A stretch of DNA of 64,000 nucleotides from Allacma fusca (taxonomy: Eukaryota > Arthropoda > Collembola > Symphypleona > Sminthuridae), in contig OX359249.1 of assembly GCA_947179485.1 (NCBI GenBank), positions 9,176,001 to 9,240,000 of the forward strand. Direction: 5' to 3'. Positions within the stretch are counted from its first letter, which is position 1. The number at the start of each line of letters is the position of its first letter. The position numbers and the translations under genes were made by a program. The notes beneath the pieces were generated by a model. It had not been told where the DNA came from. It did not search any database and saw nothing but the letters and a program-made list of their open reading frames with translations. Shown here piece after piece: positions 33,788-47,900 of this stretch.

Positions 33788-36700
33788 ATGTCACAACGAG
33801 TGAAGAAGCCTGGCCGATCAGAGGAGAGCCAAGGTAATTGGATTCTCAAATTTTAGTGGAAGTAGTGTTCTATAATTCATTTTTGGATTTGTTGAGGAGT
33901 GAATTTGTGGGGCAATTTTTTGGGATTGAAATAAAGTTGGGGATGGTGATTGATTGTATATTTTTACGTCTGACAGGTAAACGCCGCCGTCGGCGACCTA
34001 GCGGCTCAGACGCTGATGAAGATGGAACTCGGTCGGGATCCAACTCAGGTGGCAACGGGTCATTAAGCGGAATGTGGACACCAAGACACTTGAACGATCT
34101 GAAAGTGTCGTCCATTTACAACCGTAATTCTGCTGAAGCACCCGCTGAGGTACGCTTAGAAGTTGGTATCTTTGATATTATCTGTTACTACAATTTATCA
34201 TCCACTATTATTATTACACTCCGTACGAAATTTCTTGCTAGGCAATTTGATGGGTGTAAAAATGTGTGAATTCCTGTTTGATTTCAGCTATATCGTAAAG
34301 ATCTAATCAGTGCTATGAAGTTAGCGGACAGTGAACCATTAACACCTGAAGAGTATTGGTTAATCACCGATCCTTGGAAGCAAGAATGGGAGAAAGGTGT
34401 ACAGGTTCCTGTCAATCCGGAATCTCTTCCTGAGCCTGAAGTTGTTGTAATCTCACCCGTAGCTGAAAGAAGTCACGACTTCAGGCTGTAAGTACCCCGA
34501 ACTTTAAAATTTGTAAAGACGGCTTTTTATTTATGAGATAATTGGGGAATAATTCTTTGATTTCAGACCGAAGAAAAAGTATGTTCGGGTCACGCATGAC
34601 GACTTCTTTAATCCCGATTATCATCAGCTAGTGTCGACGGCGGCAAGGGCTGAAAAAGTCTGTAGTTATGACTTAGATGATGTTGATGCGGCATGGTTAG
34701 GTTGCTGCAATGCTGACAGAGGTATGCAAACCTTACCGGTTATTTCCGAATTTTTGATGGAACAAGTTATCGAAGAATTAGAGCTACAGTGCTGGGAACA
34801 AGTTCAAACGCATCTCAAAAGTCAAGAAGGGTTGGGAATCGAGTATGATGAAAACGTAATCTGCGATGTGTGTCGAAGTGTAAGTGATTATATAGACCGT
34901 GTTGTTTTATTGAAGGTATTAAAAGGTTTCTACTCTGTGTGCAACGATTGGTTGTTCGGTTTCAAGAGTTCATAATTTTGTTTTTCTATTATTCAGCCCG
35001 AGTCTGAGGAAGGAAATGAGATGGTGTTTTGCGACTCTTGTAATATTTGTGTTCACCAAGCCTGCTACGGAATTACAACTATTCCCTCTGGTTCATGGTT
35101 GTGTCGAACTTGCAGTAAGTGTTTATTTGACACGATTCGCGCCACTAAAATGTTTTCTATCATTGTACTAACTGTACTAACTAACGTTTTTCTGCGTGTT
35201 TTGGCAGCTCTAGGTATCAGGCCCTCTTGTGTTTTGTGCCCCAATATTGGCGGAGCCATGAAAGCAACTAGGTCAGGTCACAAGTGGGCCCACGTTGCTT
35301 GTGCAATTTGGATTCCTGAAGTTAGTATAGGTTCTGTGGAAAAAATGGAGCCTATTACCAAAATTTCTTCCATACCGGTAAGTTGTGTTTATTTTTACAT
35401 GTGTTGTTATATCTACCAACTATGTGCAGAAACTTTGTGTGAAGACTCAGTATCAATTTATTTTCATTTATTTCGAATAACAGCAAAGTAGGTGGTCGTT
35501 AGCTTGTGTCCTCTGTAAAGAAAAAGTCGGTGCTTGCATTCAGTGTTCTGTTAAAACCTGTAAAACTGCTTACCATGTCACTTGTGCATTCAAGAATGGG
35601 TTGGAAATGAAGCCTATAATTGTTGATGAAAATGCGGAAGATGGTATCAAACTCAGGGTAAGTATTTGTCGAAGTTTTGAAGCGGTATTGATTACACTAG
35701 TTCTTGTTGTTTTCAATAATAGCAAAGAGATCATGACTAAGTATTTGTTTAATCGTAATAGTCTTACTGTGAGAAGCACAGTGTTAACACTAAGAAGGAC
35801 AAATCAGCCAACTCGGGATCCGAAGAAGATGGGGAAAAGAAGAAGGCTCGTGCTATGACAGCTGAGGAGAGGAACCAAGCCCGTGCAGAAAAGTACGCTT
35901 TAGTTCGTTTATTATTTTCGTATACATTTTTATTTTTTATCCTGTCTGTCATAAAAACATAAATTCTATGGTTTTTAAAGGTTACAGCAAATTGAAGCTG
36001 AATTCTACAAGTACGTCAGACTGAAGGATGTTTCTCAAAATCTAGCTGTTGATATGGATATAGTTAATTTAATCTATAACTACTGGAAATTAAAACGCAA
36101 AGTAAGCTCCATGATTACTCCTTTACAAATTACGAAGGTAGTGTTATTACACAAGGCAGCTGTGCATACTTGTGAACTCTGATATTAATTTTGTAAAAAT
36201 TATTTCAGTCATTGAATAATCGTCCGCTTGTTCCTCCGCGTCCTGAAACTACTCAGCTACTAACGCAACAGCAAGAGCAAGACCTAGAACAAATGAAAAT
36301 GTTCGTTCAATTGAGACAAGATCTTGAAAGGGTGCGTACTTATTAATGTTGTCGTATTGGACTTGTAGTTCCTCATTGCAGTAATCTGCATAACCATATG
36401 AATCTTTGTGTTTTAGGTACGAAATTTATGTTACATGGTTAGTCGACGGGAGAAGCTATCGAGAACATTTTTTCGGCTGCGTGAGCAAACTTTTCAAAAA
36501 CAGGTAAGAGCAGTTTTATATCTGGTGGGTGGAAGATGGTGGAATGAGATTATGATTTAATTTACTTAAAGCATGCAGTAACAGTATGGAATTTAAATAT
36601 GCGAAATTTTCTGTTTTGTCGTGGTGGTATATTTTTTTATACCGAGTAAATTGGTAGGCAATTGTTTTTAACAGTTGAAATTCTGGAACTTGACCAGTGG

Positions 36701-39700
36701 TTGAATTCACTTGTTTTTAATGCGATAAAATGTCGTAGTAGTTTTTGATTCCAGGTTAATCATCGTTCAGATTTTATTGCGTTTTCGTCCCTGTGACGGC
36801 TTTGAGTCTTGTCCTTGAAAGTTTCTAGATTAGGCTATAATATCTATTCGAAAAGTTATTTTTTTCGGAAGAAAATTATGGAGGCGAATGGGCATTTTAT
36901 TTTTACTCGTCCTTGTTCTGTACAGGTTGCTTTGCTTGGTGATAAATCACTAGACATGAATAGCGTCCCATCGACGGAGAAAGCAGCAATTCTAGATGCC
37001 AATCACGGACCTTCAATTTATGACAAATTTTACTCACATGCTGGGGTTTCTATTAACCACAAAGATTACGATGCTTTAGTGAGTTTAATTTTGGGTGAAG
37101 CAAAGAAAGATATTTTGAATGGAGCCCTCAACAAGACAACCAAAGGAAAGAAAGCTGGAGATGGTAACAATCCTTACAAAAAGACATTTGTGAATGGTGC
37201 ACGCAGAAGGAATCTCCTTGGTGACAGCTGCTCTAGTGTTAGTGAAAGTGAAAGTATTCTATCGGCGAATGAAGATGCTCCAACTGCTAAAGTTGACACT
37301 CCGCCTGTAGCTTCCCGTAAACCGCTATCATATCTATTCGATTCGGACACTAGTAATGATGTATCTACTAGCACCGCTGCCAAGAAAGGTGTAGTAGCGT
37401 TATCTGCAAAATCTGCTGCTTCCAGTAAAGGTAGAGGCTTGAAGCAAATGGAAAAATTACTGGATAAGTCATCAACGTCCGATTCGGAGGGTTTAGAAAT
37501 TCCTGCACCTACTCGATTAGTTGGGAATCGAGGAAATAACAGAAAGAAAGACAATTTACCCATATACTCGGACACAGAATCCGACTCCGCTTCCGTTTCC
37601 AACGTAAATAATAACAATGTAGTTGCCACGAAGGGTGCTCTCAAAGAATTCACCGGAAAGAAAAACAAAGAAAAGGCTTCTGCCACTGCAGTCTCTGCCA
37701 AGGCTCGTCCTGTCAAAGCTAAAAATGTCAAGGCTGGAGGTAGACGGAAGAAAGGTAATTTTGATCCTACGGAACTAATTGTTCCACAGAGAGAGGCAGC
37801 TAAGAAAGCATCGGAAAGTATACGGTCAGTGAAAAGTCGTGGTAAAGATCAACCTGGTGTACCAGGTGAATCACCAGATAGTCCCGGTGCTGTTTTAACT
37901 CCTAGCGCTGGTGAAAAGGATAACTCTACCACTGCTCCTTCAGTGAAAGACTTGAAATCTACGAAGCTGAAGGAAATCAAAGTCGACGTACCATCATCTG
38001 ACACGGAAAAAGAGCAGCGTACGAGGATTCGAAAAACAGATAAAAGCAAGAGTCCTGAAAGGAAATCCTTTGCAGTCCTCAAGAAGTTGGCGAAAGCCGG
38101 GATGAATAATAATGTTGTTGCCAAAATAGAGGACTCGGTGAAGGATGAGTACGATTTTGATGCAGATGGAGACGGTAGTAAATCTGTTTCGTATGTTCCG
38201 CAACGTCAAGCTGCGAAAAAGGCCGCTGAGCATATACGAAGCGGCCTTAGCAATATCGTAGCAGCACGACTAATCATTGAAGATGAAATGGAAGCATCTA
38301 GGAAGAAAGCAAAGGGTGAAAAGGTTAAGAAGAGTCATTCCGAGACAAGTCCTATCCCTACTTCTAGTACCACTACTACCACCACCACCAATACCGTGGC
38401 TACTTCGGCCGGAAAGAATTCTAAATCTAGGATAAAATCTCCTTTCCGCGATCTTTTTGAAGAGCCTTCAAGTATAGATGACAACACAGCCTCGCCTAAG
38501 TCAAAGACTGCAACTAAGGACCGGGCTCCACTAAAAGGTTTGTTATCTTTATTAATAACACGAGAATTATTACAACTGTTTTCGTCGGTGGTCACTTAAG
38601 TTGTATTTCCTCCCGCAGGTGTTAGCTATTGCACGAACTTGATTGCATTGTTGGAGTTGTGTATTTAAATAATTAAGTAATCTTCGTGTTGTCCTTGGTT
38701 CTTTGTACCAGTGATCAGCATTTTGTCGATATTGCTTATCACTTGTTCAAAAATAGCTCATTCTGTTTCAACGATTTTTTGCCGATTCGGGATGTCTAGG
38801 TTTTACGTATTCATATTCATTATGTGTTCACAGAGATGTGTAAAGGAAATGATTTATTTAGGTGGAGACTTAATTCGAGCTGTTGGAAAATCCTCTGGAA
38901 AGAAAGAACCCTTAAAAGCTGTTGCTAAAGGAGCGACCAAAGACAAAGACACCGACTGGCCCTTTCTTGACAAGGGGTCGCAGTCAGCGTGTCGACGAAG
39001 CAGAGAGCGGAGCAGCAGCTCAAGCAGCAGTAGCAGTGGAAGCAGCAGCTCAGGGTCGTCCTCCTCTAGCCGCTCCTCTTCCTCCTCCCGATCGTCCTCA
39101 CCTGAATCTGCGTCCCCTGAGCCCAATGTTACCAACAAATCTCCCATCCTTGCCAAACCTACCCAGTCTTCGTCAGTCTGTTCGACCTCATCGAGCCCAG
39201 GTAGGAAGCTTAAAACTTCCGAGCGGGTACCGAACAACCGACTTCGATCGCAGACTCCTCCGCGAGCGAAACCTCCCCCCAAGGGTCGTGGATCCAAGAA
39301 GCCTGGACCAAGGAGAGGTTCAGCTGCAAGTCCACACGCATCCTCGTCAGAGCCCTCACCGACGAGGAGAACGGGCCGCACCGACGTCAGCGTTCCTGAG
39401 AACAAGGGCAATAATAATAGACAGCGGAAACTCACCAGTCCGAGAGGTAGGAACGCCAACTCATCTCTTGCAAGTGGAAGGAGGCATGGCAGTTCGTCAC
39501 CGAATAATAGGAGGAGCAGCCCCACAAAAATTAAATCTCAAGAGAAAAGCCCACGAAGAGCGAGAGAACCAAAGGTCAGTCAAGCAGATCAGGAGCGGAC
39601 AGCAGGTAGCAACAAAACGAGAGCTTCGCCCAAGGCGGTAAATAAATTCGTAGCAGTCGACCTTTCCTCTGAATCAGAGACGGAAGGTACTAACAAAGTG

Positions 39701-42700
39701 TCCCGCTCTAGTAAGTCCTTGAAATCTTCCACATCGTCGGCGACTCAAAATGATATCCGAAATAAACCGATGCCAAAAACCAAGAAGAAAGAGTTGGGAT
39801 TACTTTCAGACTCGGAAAAATCTGGAGCAGAAGAAAAGGAAAATTCTTGTGTAACAAGTGTAGCAGGAGGTAGCCCAAAGGATTCTCCAAAGAAAGCTCA
39901 AAAATCTACTGTACCTGTAACATCCGTTATGTCGCCATTAACACCTTCCTCTGAAAATAAAGAGAAAGAGATGAGCGTATCGAGATCATCTGACACCGAA
40001 CCTGAAACTAAGCGTGCTAGACTGGATTCCTTTGATGTCGCTGCTTCTTGCTCAGTGGCTTCAGTTGAGTCTTCTACTAATTCCACGGCATTAGTGTCAT
40101 CTACTACCACTACCACCAATGCTTCTTCTTGTTCTTCAAGCAGTATTACTGCTACAGCTTCAGTTCCTTCACCAGCTTCAATGAGCTCAGCAAATCCATT
40201 GCCCCTATCGTCTGTTGCTGCCCCGAATAAAGCAACTGATGATTTACAACTGCCGGTTTCATCTTCTGTCCCAGCCTCATCCACTACTACCAAATCTATA
40301 TTTTCTCCTCCTGGTCCAGGTCGAAACGAGTCTGATGTTTTAGATTTTGACACGGATCTCTATGATTTGGCGCGAAGTGTGACTGAAGAATGTTCACAAC
40401 GTGAAGATGATGGTAGTCAGTCGAACGGATCATTATCGTTTGCTTTCTCTCAGGAATTCTTGTGTCGAGAGGATAACAAAGAAGACTCTGCGCGTGCTAC
40501 CCTTAACCTCGTAGAAAAACTTAGACTTCAGCATGCGAAAAAGTCTGGGACTGCTCATCGTCCCTCCACGGACAGTACCTCTGATGTTGGAGAAGGTGCT
40601 GGTGAAGAACCCCCTCCGAAAAGTCCCGCGGAATCAGTTGAGAATGAAGAGATCAGTGTAATTTCTTCGAAGGCTGGTTCTGTTGCCCAAGAGATGAACT
40701 CATTTGAACCTCCTACCAAGTCTCCCGTTGCTATTTCTTGCCAAAATCCTGATAAAAGCAAATCCATACAAGGTGATGAAAGATGGGTTCCTCCAAGTTC
40801 GGAGCCAGTTGTGGTCAACTCAGTCGTATCTCCAAGTCAAGTATCTCCTCCACCTGTTCATCATCAAATGCATCCAATGAAGGTATCAGTAGGACCTTTG
40901 AGCCATCCCAAGATCCACGGTGTGACTCTGTCGGGACGACCTGAAAGTACTGAAATAATAATGGAGGTGGTATCTCCATGCATGCATTCGCAGGATGGGT
41001 TCACACCGAAACTAAAGCCGGACACATCTGTAGTAATGATGAAACCCCAACCAGGAGACATTAATAAGGAAGATGCCTCTCCAGTAGCTGCAGAAGTGAA
41101 TAACATGGCGAATTCTCCTGTGGATAGCATTTTCGCAGCCTCAATGCATGGACGTCAGTATCCCCAACCACTGTCTATATCTACAACATCCTCCTCAAAT
41201 CTTCCTTGCAGTTCAGTAGTTACTTCGAGTATGCTCAGCCCCTCAATTTCATCTGGAATGAATATGTCACAAAGTGTAGGCGTATCGGGACTACCTTTCG
41301 CAGTAGGACCTTCGTCCTCTCATCCCGCCGTGTCAGGCGGTGGTCCGCCATTCCCACATCCTCCTTTCTTGTATCCAATAGGAAATCCCTCACTTGCTAA
41401 TGTAGTCAACTCCTTGGCAAGTCAGTTCTTTCATCCATCCTCCCAAACATCAATTCCTAAAACATCTCCTACGTTAGTAAATCAGACCCATCCAGGAGGA
41501 TTTCTTCCGCCACATTTCCTACCTTCTGCTGCTGCAGCACAACTCCAACAAGGACAGTTGTCACCAATGGGCTGTTCTCCCCCCAATTCTCAGATATCAC
41601 AGAGAAGGTCCTCCGATGCATCTTCTGTCGTGGATGCTGGAAGTGGGAAAGGTATTTCTATTCCAACATCACTTGTCTCAGCAGTGACAAATGCAATGCC
41701 TCCATTATCTAAGCCCCCACTCAGCTCACCGTCAATCCTGCTAGCAGCTAATAATGTGAAGACTATGACACCAACTCCACCACCTCAGTCAACAGTCGCC
41801 CAGATCATTGAAAGCGTTGTGAACAATCATTCAGCTTCCGCGGCTTCATCTGCCTCAGGAACTCAAGGAAAGCAACTGTCTACTTTGAGTATTAGTACAA
41901 ATTCAAATAATATGTTGAATCACTCCATGGCACCTACAACTAGTTCTTCTAAAACCTTGAATTCTTCCACATTGCTAAACACAAGTAGCATCCTTCCTAA
42001 TCATTCGGTGTCGGCGAAATCCCCTGCAATCAACCAATCACCCATTCCTCAAATTCTACAACCCTCCTCAAAAGGCCTGAACGATACCACTACAGACTTC
42101 AGTGCTGCAATATTATCGAATAAAACAGAAAATATTATACCACCAAAAACTCCCGTCATAGTAAGAGATGCACATACCATTGTACCTGTTCTGAGTGCTG
42201 TCAGTCCTAAAGGAACGGCACGTGGAAAAAGACCATCAACGCCTAGAGTTAAAGTGGAAAAGGTTGTTGTCAGTGAAGATGCTATCAGTCCTAAAGGGAA
42301 AGGCAGAGGAGATCGAAAGACCAGTAGTACGTCCCCTGCACGCGGAACTCACAAGCCACCTACAACACCGAGGCGAGGACCTGGAAGAGGCCGAGGGAAG
42401 GGCAAGAGCGTCGTGGGAGTACGGAAAGATCTGGCTGGCACTGTGTACGATATTGATTTTGATGAGTTCGAGGAAAACTCTGAAGAGAAATTCGACCTTA
42501 GGATGCTGCGAGAACGAAGGAAATCTAGTGATGTGTATTCTGAAGCGAAGAAGTCTGAGACTTGCAATGCTAGTCCACCACATTTTGAGAAGATATCTCC
42601 ACGCTACCGAAGTAGCTTCGAGAACGATAGCAATCGAGGTGATAAAATGCTGCCAATCCTCCAAGCTCCTCTTCCTGGGCCTGTTGATATGCGTACGTAC

Positions 42701-44908
42701 AATTGTTCAGTGACTGAAACAGCTACAAATGATGATATTGTGTCGTTCCCTCATGCCAAAGACCCTAGTGCAACTGATATCGCCTCTCTTTTTATGAATA
42801 ACTCAACAACAGTCAGTGCTGGTGTTAATGATTTGGAAGAACTGGACAAAACTCTGGAGGCATTAGCATCATCATCGAGTGTACCTAAATCGTCGGTACC
42901 TCCGGCCTCATACCAACAACAACACATCAACCATGTAATCACTGATCATAAAAATAATACTCAACCTATTATCCCTCCGGGAGGAGACTCGAGTCTTTCT
43001 AATTCAAAGGATTCAGACACACCGTCGCTCACGACTTCCGTTTCGGATGGGGATTCCAGAAATCAACTTAAAGTTAAAATCAAAGGACCATTTCTGGATG
43101 CCAATTACAGTTCGAATTCTATCACGCCCTCGACAGGCATCAACACCTTTCCGCCACCACTCCATCACCATCATACTGAACCACCCCATCCAATCATGAT
43201 GAATATTCCCTCTATGATGAACAGCACCTCAAATCTGAGAAGGATGAGGAAGAAGGAACTTCTACGTCAGTACTGTCAGCAAGACTTAAATATGGATGGG
43301 GGCTCATTGAACCCCCCTTATGCACCCGAAATGAGTATCCATTCTAACACTATGTCACATCCTATCAACCGCTCTGTCATAACGATTCCAAAGGCCGTAG
43401 CTTCAATGGCAATTATTCCTACCAAAGAAGACTACCGAATGGATAATTCTCCTGATGATTCCTCGCAGCAAATTAACAGTGTTCCTCCTCCACCACCTGC
43501 TCCAGAGAAGAAACGTCGAAATCGTGGCGGCTCAAGGGAAATAGCTGCTCTGGGAATTTTACCACCGGATGCACCAAGAGAGCGAAGAAGGGAAAGGCCG
43601 CCGGCGACAGGTATGCCAAATACACCGTTGACCAATGAGTCGAATTCAAGGAAACGTGGCCGAACGAATAGCAATAAACCTAGTAGAAGTACATTTATTC
43701 CACCAACTTTAGTTGAATTAGAGGAAACTGCCACAACCGGAAGTGCGGGTGGAATTAGTTTGAACCATTTGGATAATAAGTTTAACTCGTCAGTTCCTTC
43801 CATGAAGCCAACTACCATAAGTAGCGTGGTAAATTCAGTGAATCATCCCACACCGAAACTGAAAATTAAATTCGGTTCAGATCACACTAGTGTTGCCCCA
43901 GTCAATAATATTGCTAATAAAATCAGTAACCAGAGTGATTCAGACAAGGAAACCCCAACAAAGAAGGCTAAAGGGAGACCACCGAAGAAGCGTGGAATTG
44001 CTGAAATACCTATCCTAGTGCCACCAACCATGGAGGAGTTGAAACGTCAGAGTATGAAGTTCCGTGAAATGGTAATGCAAGATTTTGCTGTGGCAGAAAA
44101 ACGAGAAATTCTTCAACTAACTGGAACACGGCGCCATAAGAAATCCCATAAAAACAAGAAGGGAGGGGACAGCGAAACGGATGATTCAAATCGATCCAAA
44201 TCCCCGGATGTAAAAGTTGTCACGGAAATTGCACAGGGATCGAAATTAATTCTCCGAATCAAAAGCAGAGCTACTACTACACCAGTCAGTCAAAGTGTTT
44301 TTGAAAATAAGGATTGTAATTCTACAAGTAGTAGTGTGAATAATTCTTCCTCTGCAGCAGTGGTTAGTTTAGGTGACAGTTCAACCAAAGATAACAACGG
44401 TACTGGAGATAGCAGCGGAAAACTTAATCACAATGGACCTCTACTACCTACATTAACGGAGACGGGCGGCGTGGGATCGGGAGTAAACACATCTATGGGT
44501 ATGATGCAAGCGGACGGTGATCTCGGAGAGAATGATTCTGGTTTCCCTGGCAGCAGTGAAGGGAGCAGTGGTAGTGGAAGCAATTCGGCGGACATGATAT
44601 CATCAAAAAATGAGCATAAATCGGGACTCCAAGTGAACATGTCTAGTACCAATGATAGTAGTAGTGTTGTAGGTAATTCTAGAAATTCATTACCTGGTGC
44701 AAACCCTGGATCAAGCTCTTTGATTCACACTGACCATTCTCATTCAAATTCAACTGAAATGAATAATGATAGTAAAGCTTTTGAAAAAATTATGCCAATC
44801 CGTTTAAAATTAAGTCGTTGTTTGGAGGGATATGATGGCTGGAAAAAGACAGATCAAGAGAGGGAAAAGGGAAATCCTAAACAGTCTGATAGCTGTGAAG
44901 TAAGATGA
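33788..44908 (+). CDS. rno: Rhinoceros (Rno), JADE-type PHD finger protein
   Basis: Thirteen coding exons: 33788-33833, 33977-34149, 34288-34487, 34567-34879, 34997-35114, 35208-35377, 35484-35657, 35762-35892, 35981-36101, 36209-36331, 36417-36503, 36926-38537 and 38862-44908. All are GT-AG and in phase: 3,104 codons, close to my recollection of Drosophila Rno (about 3,240). The N-terminus [10 protein letters not shown] is followed by a basic RRRRR block and the EPL1-like segment ([20 protein letters not shown]). The PHD finger uses C239, C242, C256, C259, H264, C267, C280 and C283; the extended PHD starts with the knuckle C291, C294, H312, C315 and runs through C348 to H404. JADE proteins are histone-reading scaffolds of HBO1 acetyltransferase complexes; fly Rno restrains EGFR/Ras signalling in the eye. 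Beyond residue 552 it is low-complexity: a serine run (about 1130-1180), basic RGRG and [10 protein letters not shown]-hook-like patches (near 2795). It ends [13 protein letters not shown] plus about 25 residues. An acceptor at 33745 suggests an upstream UTR exon. Confidence 0.93.
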
Positions 44909-47900
44909 CCAATTAGTTTGCTAAATTACTAGCATCAATTTTTAGTAGTTTTATTATTACCAATATTATTATTTGTACTTTTATGAACTACTGCAGAAAT
45001 CACACACGCAAACTATTTTCATGAAAAATGTGATTTTTCTTCTTCACATAACTCTCACGCTATTTATGGCTCCGCTCTACTCTATATGTAGTATGTATGA
45101 ACTTACATAATGGACATTCAAGTTTAACTTGACAGCAAGATGAAAGTTCATTTTGGCAGGATATTCCCCGTCAGTAATAAGTATGTACGTACCTATAGTA
45201 AAACAGAGAACCGTTCGCCAATAGGAAATTCTCAATTGTTGTATAGAAAAGCGTACAAAAATATCCCATCTTGCTTGTAAGTACACGTACAATTTTTTCA
45301 TTCAGCATCTCCATACCATCATCATCGTCATCAGTAGACACACATGGAGATTTGTTTTGTACTATTGAAAAAAGTACATAGCAGGATCGTAACCGTAACT
45401 GTCAAGTCATAAAGAAAAAAGGTTTATGTTAAATTCGTAACGTATGTTGTTCATATCCTTTAAAATGGCCATTCCGTTTACTCTCAACGTCTGGGTCACT
45501 ATTTGAAAAAATCTTTTTGTACGTTTTGTTTTATTTTTATTTTTTAAAAGTATATCAAAATCCCAAATCCCATTAGATCAGTTATAAAATTCAGATTTAT
45601 TAAATTGTTATGTTTTTCCGTACAGCCACTGTACAAGCCCGTACAGCTGAAAAATTTCTTGTCTTTCAAATGCATGGCTTGGTTAATGGAAACTTTTATT
45701 CCCCTTAAATAGGGTGAGTTTTATCTTTCTGCTTGTGCTTTTTTCAAGTTTTCTTTAATTTCGACTTGAGTTGTGTTGACCTCAAGAAATTTATTTTACA
45801 ATTTTTTTTACATGTTCCGGTAATTGGTATCCAGTTTAACCTTTTGATTTTGTATTACTTCTTCAGTGCATTATTGTTACTGTTGCAGTATAGTTAAGTA
45901 TGCATTTGCGTTTCTGTCACCACATACGTATATCGTTGAGAGTACATATTTGACCCACAGAACTACATACATTCAAAGGTAAATGTATAATATTTTTTGG
46001 TTTTCTATGTGATCTTTTTTATTTATTGTTGAAAATTACAACGCCGCATAACGTGAGACATTTATTTCAGAAAATTTAGTGCGGTCGGTGGACGATTTCT
46101 GTTTAATATTAAATATAAGTATATATTGAAATCTTTATTTTTAAATCGTGCAATTGTAATAATTGGTATCCGTGTTATTCATTTTATAAATTCATAGGTT
46201 TAAGGTTTTTCTAGTTGAATGACTTGTAAGAAACAACTTGTTCTCCACCGTGTATCTCCACACATACTTCACCATTTGACAAAGAAAAGGCACTTTTCTG
46301 CATCTTCTTCTCTTTTCTGTCCTATTTGTAATAACGGCATGTACTTACCATAGTTGAGGAGTACATATATAGGCACACAAATGGAATTCTGCTAAAAGTA
46401 TTTGCTAGAGTTAAGTGAACAGTAACCTAGTTCATTGTCATTTTGCCAGTCATTCACTAGCGTCGGGTATGATCATTCCGAAAGTGTGAAAATAAGTCTT
46501 TGAATTGAAGCATATGGTTAAGAAATTAATTTGTGGCCTCCTCATACATGTTGGTGTACTTCACAGACGTGACATATCTAACCCTCACTAGTTATGGAAG
46601 TAGTAAAGAAAAAATGTCCCCAATTATTTATCAATTATAAAACCGTAGGTTTTACAAATATACACTTTCCGACGCAACGAGAAACTTTAACTCCACTTAA
46701 TTTGCAGTTTTGCTTTGTGTTTTTCAAAAATCTGATCCGTAGCTTATTGAAAATATATGCTGGTTCCTAGAAAATGCTTGGCTGATTGCCTTCTTAATTA
46801 CAGTTAACTGGTAATGCCTTCTCGGGTAACTTTTTGAAACGTGCACCGAGCTTGTTGAGTTGTGTTGTACTGAGAGGGGTCATAGGGATTGAATCTTAAA
46901 AGCTACTGGCATCGTGAGAGATGTTTAAAAACTAGAGAGGCTTTCAGGAACCGTATATTGTGTAATGACATGATTGTTTGTACTTGCAACATTATTACAG
47001 ATAGTAATGAAAGGCATCAAGACAATGAAAAAGTTGGCTGTTACATTTTCTTTCTGTTATCTTTGAGTTACTTACCTCCATGTAGAATTCCCGGTACGTG
47101 CTCGAGATGGGATGATCTAGTTATGTAAGGAATAAACGTGAGGAAGGAACGCATAATACAGTAATTTGACGTGATTGCTACAGTTTTAAATGGTCGATGA
47201 GGAGTCGTCTGTATAATTACTATATGTTAGTAGCTAAAGATTAAAATTGAATTTAAGAGGCGCGGATAATGGTAGACGAGATTCGTATTGCGTGTATCAC
47301 TGTTACAGCTAGTTAGTATATTTGACTAAGACAAGTGGAGGCATGGCCCAAAAATGGACGAGTTGTCAAAAAAGTATATTATTGTATAAGAACATTTCCA
47401 ACCCTCTCATTATTATTGCGATATGTTCTGAAAAGGTTATTGGTACAGCTGTTCATACTTCACCACTGTATCTTGTACAATGTTTTGATTTTTACACTAT
47501 CTTACAATTGTTCACGTGTGTTTGTAAACTGATAGATGTGATCGTACATATTCTGTAAGTATTAATTTAGAACCGTCATATTTGTAGTGAACAGTTGGTA
47601 TAGTTACTTAGAATTTACAAGCGGTATAATTATGATTATCTATACTTACATTTTTCGCATGCAGCAATCAACTAATAATTGTCAGTTAATGGAATTTATA
47701 TAGGAATTTTTGAACTTCCGAATGTATGTATGTAAATACGAGTAATCATACATAGGTAAGTAAATGACGACTTTACATTGTACATAAACATTGCGTATTG
47801 CTTAAATTAAATAAAAAATCATCAACGTCAATATAAATAAGTAAATACTTTGTGTAAGTTGTTGAGCTCTGCAGACACGGTTTATACAGAATTTAATGAT

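Noticed and set aside
38711..38861. Upstream part of the 2065-codon ORF as coding, or an acceptor at CACAG before 38834
   Set aside because: Joining at 38834 gives the wrong frame with exon 12; the TTTATTTAG acceptor at 38861 restores the frame, so 38538-38861 is treated as an intron.
37174..43818. Many minus-strand ORFs antisense to rno exons 12 and 13 (up to 223 codons)
   Set aside because: Antisense shadows of a long, serine-rich coding sequence; they have no domain and no splice support.
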